From NCBI GenBank assembly GCA_026018925.1, contig JAKSZU010000026.1, forward strand, positions 18,219,127 through 18,283,126: DNA of 64,000 nt. Reading direction: 5' to 3'. The position numbers were made by a program, and so were the translations under genes. Positions 59,099 through 64,000 of this stretch are shown here, piece after piece (position 1 is the stretch's first letter; each line of letters begins with the position of its first letter). Source of the stretch: Tupaia tana. Its lineage: Eukaryota; Chordata; Mammalia; Scandentia; Tupaiidae. The notes under the pieces are model-generated. The model saw only the letters and a list, made by a program, of their open reading frames with translations, was not told where the DNA came from and made no database searches.

Positions 59099-59445
59099 AT
59101 CCTTTTCATTCCATATGTCCTTCACACGCTAAGTTCTTTTTGAAGTCAGTGGAGAGTGCAGAGACTTGTTATTCAAGGAACGTGTCAGAACCAACCGCGT
59201 AAAGAAGCAAGAGAAATATAAGAGTCTTTGTTGCCCCGTAGTAAAGGGGTGATAAAAGTTTGCTTCACTTTGTCTGAATATATCTGTCACATCAAGCAGC
59301 CCCCAAGGTAGGTGTATCCAGTCATCATAAAGCAGTTTTCTGTCTTCCACCTCCCAATAAAATTTACTTAGTGGAGAAGAGGGGTATTGTTGCACCGTCT
59401 TTAAGCTTTTCTTACCTGCTATTGGTAAGAAATAGCCTATGGCTG
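59099..59445. other. unique stretch, no gene seen
   Basis: A minus-strand frame of 88 codons (59129-59395) has no recognised motif. Confidence 0.4.
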
Positions 59446-59716
59446 GGGGCCAGCAGGTAGCACAGTGGTTATGTCATTGGACTCTCACATGACTCACCAC
59501 GGTTCAAGTCCCAGACCTGGTGGCTTCAGACTCACAGTGGGTACACGTGCGTGTGTGCCCAAGATCCCAGGAGGAGAGTAGAGGAAAAGGGATTCTGGCA
59601 TGAGATTGTGTCCCTGGGTGGATGGGTGATTTCTTACTTTCCCTTTTACTGTCTCTGTCTCTCTCTCCAGTGAGTACACACGCCCTAAGGCAAAAAACCT
59701 CTAACAAAAGAAAAAA
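59446..59716 (+). mobile_element. tS-A SINE, forward
   Basis: GGGGCCAGCAGGTAGCACAGTGG, B box GGTTCAAGTCC, GAGATTGTGTCCCTGGGTGGATGGG (palindrome altered), ACGCCCTAAGGCAAAAAACC. Confidence 0.9.
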
Positions 59717-60094
59717 GTTATGGTCACTTGAAGTTACTAGACACTGTCTCATTGCAGATGTCAGGGAGTCCAGTTCCACGGAAGTCTCAAACTTCACTGA
59801 ACATTAAATCATCTTCCTTCTCCTTGGTAGGACTTGCTGACTGGCATTGGCATCTCTTTTCTTTTCCACCTTTCTGCCCCAACTGGCTAAGTTGGGCTCC
59901 TGGGAGCGGGGCAGAAGGGAGAGAAAAGCAGAGCGTGGGGATTCTCGCCTGCCTGGTGGTGGTGTGAGATTGTCCCAAGCTCTCTGGACTGACTGACTCC
60001 CCACAGGCTCTTGCATGGGTTTTGGGGAGATGCTTATTACTAAGGATCCCTCCCTTGCCTGCTTCCTTTTCTTAAAAACTTTTTTTAAGTTTGG
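59717..60094. other. unique stretch, no gene seen
   Basis: No repeat recognised; short frames on both strands only. Confidence 0.4.
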
Positions 60095-60308
60095 GGGACG
60101 GCAGGTGGCATGGTGGTTAAGCCACTAGACTCCAACATGACTGACCACAGTTTGAGTCCCAGACCTGGCAACTTGCTTTCTCACTTTCTCTCTCTGATCA
60201 AATTTAAAAGTAATAATAATAAACAAAATAAAATAATTCTTTTTTAAAAATCCTATTATTTTATCTGTTTATTTCTGTATTTAGTTAAATGTGACTCGAG
60301 AGGAACAG

Positions 60309-60345
<37 letters not shown>

Positions 60346-60475
60346 AAGTGAGAAAGCAAGCCACCAGGTCCGGGATTTGAACCACAGTAGGCCATGTGGG
60401 AATCCAGCACCCTTAACGACCATGGCACCTGCTGGCCCTAAATAATATAATTCTTAAAACAATTTTTTTAATTGC
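60095..60475 (+). mobile_element. tS-B SINE, forward, tail split by a reverse tS-B
   Basis: GGGGGACGGCAGGTGGCATGGTGG, B box AGTTTGAGTCC, AATAATAATAAACAAAATAAAATAATTC (to about 60241). Tail sequence AAATAATATAATTCTTAAAAC resumes at 60440. Confidence 0.88.
60247..60439 (-). mobile_element. tS-B SINE, reverse, nested
   Basis: TTATTTTATCTGTTTATTTC, AATGTGACTCGAGAGG, (GA)n 60313-60340, AAAGCAAGCCACCAGG, GGATTTGAACCAC, head ending CTGCTGGCCC. Confidence 0.9.
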
Positions 60476-60477
60476 TT

Positions 60478-60490
60478 CCATGAACTGGAA

Positions 60491-60533
<43 letters not shown>

Positions 60534-60700
60534 AGCCCCAGTAGGGTCCTGCTGCCATGATCCACTCCCAGCTCATAAGCAAGTGCCCGCTGCCTCGGGC
60601 ATACTCAGGGAGGTCTCTGGATGTGAACCCCTGTGGGTCCGTCTTGCAGAGCCTTGCATTTTCTCACTTTACCACTGACGAGCCCCGGCCCGCCTCTCTT
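60478..60700 (-). mobile_element. tS-D SINE, reverse
   Basis: Long (GA)n at the left (60488-60532), CTGCTGCCATGATCCACTCCC, GGATGTGAACCCC (B box GGGGTTCACATCC in reverse), TTTACCACTGACGAGCCCC head end. Similar layout to 4145-4378 and distinct from the common families. Confidence 0.55.
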
Positions 60701-60927
60701 TAGTCCATGGCTGGTGGCACGCGCGTCTGGCTCATTGCATAGGTCTGCGCCCTGCAGGGACTGTGCAGCAATGTGGCTTCTCTCTGGGGCTGGCCCACCC
60801 TCCCAAGCACCCCTTTTGACTTAAGGTAACCTTTGGCACGTTGGCCAAGTCACCGCCACAAAACATGCTGAACATCTTAGATTCTAATAAATTCTCCAAG
60901 TGAAAGTCTGTCTGTCTTATGTTTTCA
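60701..60927. other. unique stretch
   Basis: Nothing recognised. Confidence 0.4.
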
Positions 60928-61147
60928 GTTTTGTTGCTATAGAGTGCACTTGCCGGAGAAAGAGATGTGGAGAGGGAGAGGGAGAAATCACCCCCCAGGG
61001 GGATGGCCATACCACAATCCCTCTTGGGATTTTAGGCATGCACAGGCATGCACCCAGCCTGATTTCCAAGTTGCCGGGCCGAGGACTTGAACTGCTGAGT
61101 CAGCCATGTTGGCTTCAGTTCCTTAACCTCCACGCCTCCTGCTGGAC
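60928..61147 (-). mobile_element. tS-A/C SINE, reverse, partly deleted
   Basis: GTTGCTATAGAGTGCACTTGCC, CCCCCCAGGGGGATGGCC. CAATCCC joins TCTTGGGATTTTAGG directly (the CTTCTCCTCCATTCTCC segment is lost). CTGAGTCAGCCATG, head ending CTGCTGGACC. Confidence 0.82.
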
Positions 61148-61411
61148 CATGAAAGTCTTTCTTAAGGCAATTCCTCCTCTCTCAGCAAGGCAAACAATCA
61201 TCTTAGTTTTCTTTTTTGTTGTTTTGTTGTTTCCTTTCTATTTCTCAGGTGAGAAGCGGATAGAATTTCACAGTTTGTCTCATGCCGTGAAGTCTTATAG
61301 CATTCTTGGGTAGTTTCCTTAAAGTTCCTTTTTCTGGACCTGGAGTAAAAAGTATCATTTCTACCCTGTTCCTGAGGGAACTAGAACTTCTAGTATAAAT
61401 ATCTAAAAGTA

Positions 61412-61655
61412 AGAGTAGGTTGGTGGTAGAGTGGTTCAGCTGGCTGGATCCCACATGGCAGACAGTGCTGTTCGAATCCTGGACCCGGCAACTTGAGAAA
61501 CATGTGAGGCACCCGTGTATGCACACCCCAAATTCCAAAATGAGGGAGGAATGGAGGAGAAGGATTGCAACTTGACCGTTCCCCTCGGGGTGCTTTCTTG
61601 CTTTCTTTCTCTTTCTCTCTGGTGAGTGCACTCGCTTTCTGGCAAATTAAAATGG
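61412..61655 (+). mobile_element. tS-C SINE, forward
   Basis: AGGTTGGTGGTAGAGTGG, GCTGGATCCCACATGGC, B box TGTTCGAATCC, GAAACATGTGAGGCACCCG, CCCCTCGGGGTGC, CTTTCTGGCAAATTAAAA. Confidence 0.8.
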
Positions 61656-61686
61656 AAACAATCTCTAGAAGTAAATACCTCCTCCT

Positions 61687-61870
61687 GGGCCAGCAGGTGG
61701 CGTGGTGGTTAAGGGCACTGGACTCCCTCATGGCTGACTGTGGTTCAAGTCCTGGACTGGGCGGCTTGTTTTCTCACTTTCCCTCTCTCTCTTTCTCTCA
61801 CTCTGTGTCTTCCTGGTCAAATTAAAATAAATACATAAATACATAAAATTAAACAAAAATAATTTAAAAA
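61687..61870 (+). mobile_element. tS-B SINE, forward
   Basis: GGGCCAGCAGGTGGCGTGGTGG, B box GGTTCAAGTCC, CT stretch, AAATTAAAATAAATACATAAATAC tail. Target repeats AAGTAAATACCTCCTCCT (61669-61686) and AAGTAAATATATCCTCCT (61871-61888). Confidence 0.95.
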
Positions 61871-62023
61871 AAGTAAATATATCCTCCTTAGTTCAACTTT
61901 CCTGACCCTTGCATATACCTGATTGAGGAGAGAGGTTATGTCAGTGAAGCAGTCTTGAACACCTACTTTAGTATTTTGTGTTATAATCTATGTGACACAT
62001 CACCTAGGTATCTGTGATAGTTT

Positions 62024-62198
62024 GTTTTTTAAAAATTATTTATTTTATTATTACTATTATTATTATTTTAAGTTTGCTTTCTCTCACCAGAGGGAAACAG
62101 AGAGGAAAGTGAGAAAGCAAGCCACCAGGTCTGGGACTCGAACCACAGTCTGCCATGTGGGAGTCCAGTGTCGTAATCCCAACACCACCTGCTGGCCC
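62024..62198 (-). mobile_element. tS-B SINE, reverse
   Basis: TTTTTTAAAAATTATTTATTTTATTATTACTATTATT, AAAGCAAGCCACCAGG, GGACTCGAACCACAG, head ending CTGCTGGCCC. TGATAGTTT at 62015-62023 and 62199-62207. Confidence 0.94.
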
Positions 62199-62403
62199 TG
62201 ATAGTTTATGTTAATGTCTCTGTCACACTTCCTGCTGTTTGTGTCCTCCTTCGCCATGTGACTTTGCAGGTTCTTTGTGCTTTTTTTCTTACTCTCATCC
62301 TCTCCCCCCTCTGCCATCACTGAGAACACTCTCAGGGTAGCCTGCTGTAGGATGAGAGACAAGTGGAACAGGACAGCCAACAGCCAGCCACGCCCCGCCA
62401 AGA

Positions 62404-62752
62404 TTAAGAGTGAAGCAAGTCAGGCTATGAAAGAGAAACACTGTATGTCTCCACTTATCATATACCGACTGTTCACACTCTATGGCAGAGACCGAAAGAC
62501 TGGAGAACATGAAAGTATTACAAATTGTGATGGACACTAGAGACAAAGTGGAAAGAGAGTGTGGGAGGGGAAGAGCGTAGGCAAGGAAATTTGGGGCTAA
62601 AATGGAGAGGTAAGACACTTGGGGAACATAGATAAGGTTTATTATCTGTTGATGAGGATGTGTATAATAGTCTCACCTGGGCTGGACTGAGGTGTATATC
62701 ATGCTGGGTAAAGTCTCTTAACAATCTAAATGATGTATAGCGATTTCATGTA

Positions 62753-62790
<38 letters not shown>
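62404..62790 (+). mobile_element. LINE-1 3' end, forward, 5'-truncated
   Basis: Starts in the last codons of ORF2 (SEASQAMKEKHCMSPL, stop at about 62540). A 3' UTR with purine-rich GGGAGGGGAAGAGCG follows, ending in (AAT)n (62755-62790). The ORF2 end matches the inverted part of the copy at 20893. Not functional. Confidence 0.8.
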
Positions 62791-62804
62791 GAGTCTCCAG
62801 GCTT

Positions 62805-63071
62805 GGGGCCAGCAGGTGGCATAGTGTAAAGGTGCTGGACTCCCACATGGCCAACTGCAGTTTGAGTACTGGAGTTGATGACTTGAACCTCACGCCAGGC
62901 ACGTGTGCGTGCATGCCCAAAATCCCGAGAGGAGAATGTAGGAGAAGGGATTGTGGTGTGGCCATCCCCCCGGGTGGTGATTTCTCACTTTCTGTCTCTC
63001 TGTCTCTCCAACGAGCACATGTGCCTCATAGCAAAAACCTCTCTCTCAAAAAAAAAGAAAAATTTAAAAAC
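62805..63071 (+). mobile_element. tS-A SINE, forward
   Basis: GGGGCCAGCAGGTGGCATAGTG (one base lost), B box AGTTTGAGTAC, CCCCCCGGGTGGTG, TGTGCCTCATAGCAAAAACC. Target repeat AGTCTCCAGGCT at 62792-62803 and 63072-63083, just past the L1 tail. Confidence 0.94.
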
Positions 63072-63083
63072 AGTCTCCAGGCT

Positions 63084-63487
63084 GCCCACCCTAGACACAT
63101 GAGCAATGATTTTTTATTATTATATGCCAGTAAGGCTTTGTGGTTATTTATTACTCAGCATTATGTTGGCATTAGATAACTGAGAAGTATCTGATATCTA
63201 TATCCTTAGGGCTCCATCTGAAAATGCCATATTGTCATAAATACTTCAAAACTCTAATCTCCAACGAAATTATTTTTTTCTCGTCTCCTCCTTTCAGTCT
63301 TTCTTTCTGATACTCAAAAACAGCTCATGGTATTTCACATAGCTTAAGCACATAGAATAACACAGATTTCAGCGTGTTCTTGTAACAATAGTTCCTTGAA
63401 AGGCTCCATGTCGTGAGATGCCCATGGATACAAATGTTTGGGCTGTTGCATGGGGCCAGGGCTGGGGTGAAGGGACTGAAGCATTTT
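63084..63487. other. unique stretch, no gene seen
   Basis: Nothing recognised; AT-rich left half. Confidence 0.4.
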
Positions 63488-63688
63488 ATTTTTTTTTAAA
63501 GGATTATTTTATTTAACTTTACTTATTATTATCATTGTTATTTTCCAGTTTGATCAGAGAGAGACAGAGAGAGAGAGGGAGAGAGAGGGAAGAAGTGAGA
63601 AAGCAAGCCACCAGGTCCGAGACTTGAACCGTAGTCAGCCATGTGGGAGTCCAGTGCCCTTAACCACCATGCCACTTGCCAACCCTAT
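63488..63688 (-). mobile_element. tS-B SINE, reverse
   Basis: TTAAAGGATTATTTTATTTAACTTTAC, TTTGATCAGAGAGAGAC, AAAGCAAGCCACCAGG, GACTTGAACCGTAG, head ending CTTGCCAACCCT. Perfect 17-base target repeat AGGGACTGAAGCATTTT at 63471-63487 and 63689-63705. Confidence 0.97.
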
Positions 63689-63765
63689 AGGGACTGAAGC
63701 ATTTTCTCAGGACACAAAATCGACAGGCATGCCCAAATCTCGGGAATCAAGATAACTAATATTTT

Positions 63766-64000
63766 GGGACCAACAGATGGCATAACGGTTATGTTGCTGG
63801 ACTCCCACGTAGTCCACTGTGGTTTGAGTCCCAGACCTAGCAGCTCAAAACTTACGCCCGGGCCCAAGATCCTGAGAGGAGAATGGAGGAGAAGGGATTG
63901 CGGTGTGGCCATCTCCCCTGTGGGGTGATTTCTCACTTTCTGTCTCTCTGTTTTTCTGGCAAGTGCATGCACCCTCTAGCAAAAATTTCTTAAAAAAAAA
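63766..64000 (+). mobile_element. tS-A SINE, forward, reaching the window end
   Basis: GGGACCAACAGATGGCATAACGG, B box GGTTTGAGTCC. The CACGTGTGCGTGC segment is lost (ACGCCCGGGCCCAAGATCC). CCCCTGTGGGGTG, CACCCTCTAGCAAAAATTTC, A run cut by the window edge. Confidence 0.93.

Overview
This window is nuclear DNA of a placental mammal. The evidence is the repeat content: MIR elements, an ancient L1 3' UTR, MaLR/MLT1-type LTRs, a MER5-like hAT fragment, and L1 copies with tails and target-site duplications. I found no convincing protein-coding gene. The open reading frames are short and mostly lie in SINE copies on either strand, so no CDS is called. The only exon-like signal is a 46-base candidate microexon on the minus strand at 7791-7836.

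TRNA-derived SINEs dominate: about 110 copies covering roughly 40 percent of the window by my interval count. I use four working names. tS-A is about 260 bp. It has a tRNA-like head with an A box (TAGCGTAATGGC) and a B box (GGTTCGAGTCC). Its body carries a C6/G6 palindrome, a CT-rich stretch and the motif CCCTATAGCAAAAA before an A-rich tail. tS-B is about 150-190 bp, with a closely related head joined directly to a CT-rich stretch and an AATAAA-rich tail. tS-C is older and more diverged (about 220-270 bp), with GGATCC near the anticodon arm. tS-D is a separate, rare family of about 220 bp (three candidates). The bodies do not match, from memory, Alu, B1/B2/ID, CAN, BOV-tA, PRE, ERE, VES, SOR, hedgehog ERI, AfroSINE, armadillo DAS or rabbit C elements. 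The mammalian order therefore cannot be named from the sequence alone.

Layout. 1-6.7 kb: dense SINEs, a (CCAT)n microsatellite and an MLT1-type LTR. 6.7-8.3 kb: an old LTR-like block, then unique DNA with the candidate microexon. 8.3-19.8 kb: SINEs, MIRs, an old L1 3' UTR and a MaLR LTR. 19.9-20.4 kb: a degenerate CA-rich tract. 20.9-21.4 kb: an inverted (twin-primed) L1. 22-24.9 kb: MIR, a mariner-like MITE, a MaLR LTR split by a SINE, and MER5. 25.3-26.6 kb: low-SINE sequence. 27-38.9 kb: SINE clusters inserted into old LINE tails. 39.5-40 kb: an MLT1-type LTR. 41-43.2 kb: stacked and same-site SINE insertions. 48.9-49.8, 53.5-54.8 and 56.2-57.6 kb: mostly unique DNA. 51.3-52 kb: an L1 3' end. 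52.8-55.4 kb: a local duplication. 58-64 kb: more SINEs and a 5'-truncated L1.

Many SINEs have clear target-site duplications of 9-18 bp, often starting A-rich, as expected for L1-driven retroposition. The window reads as intronic or intergenic DNA built up by repeated waves of SINE insertion.
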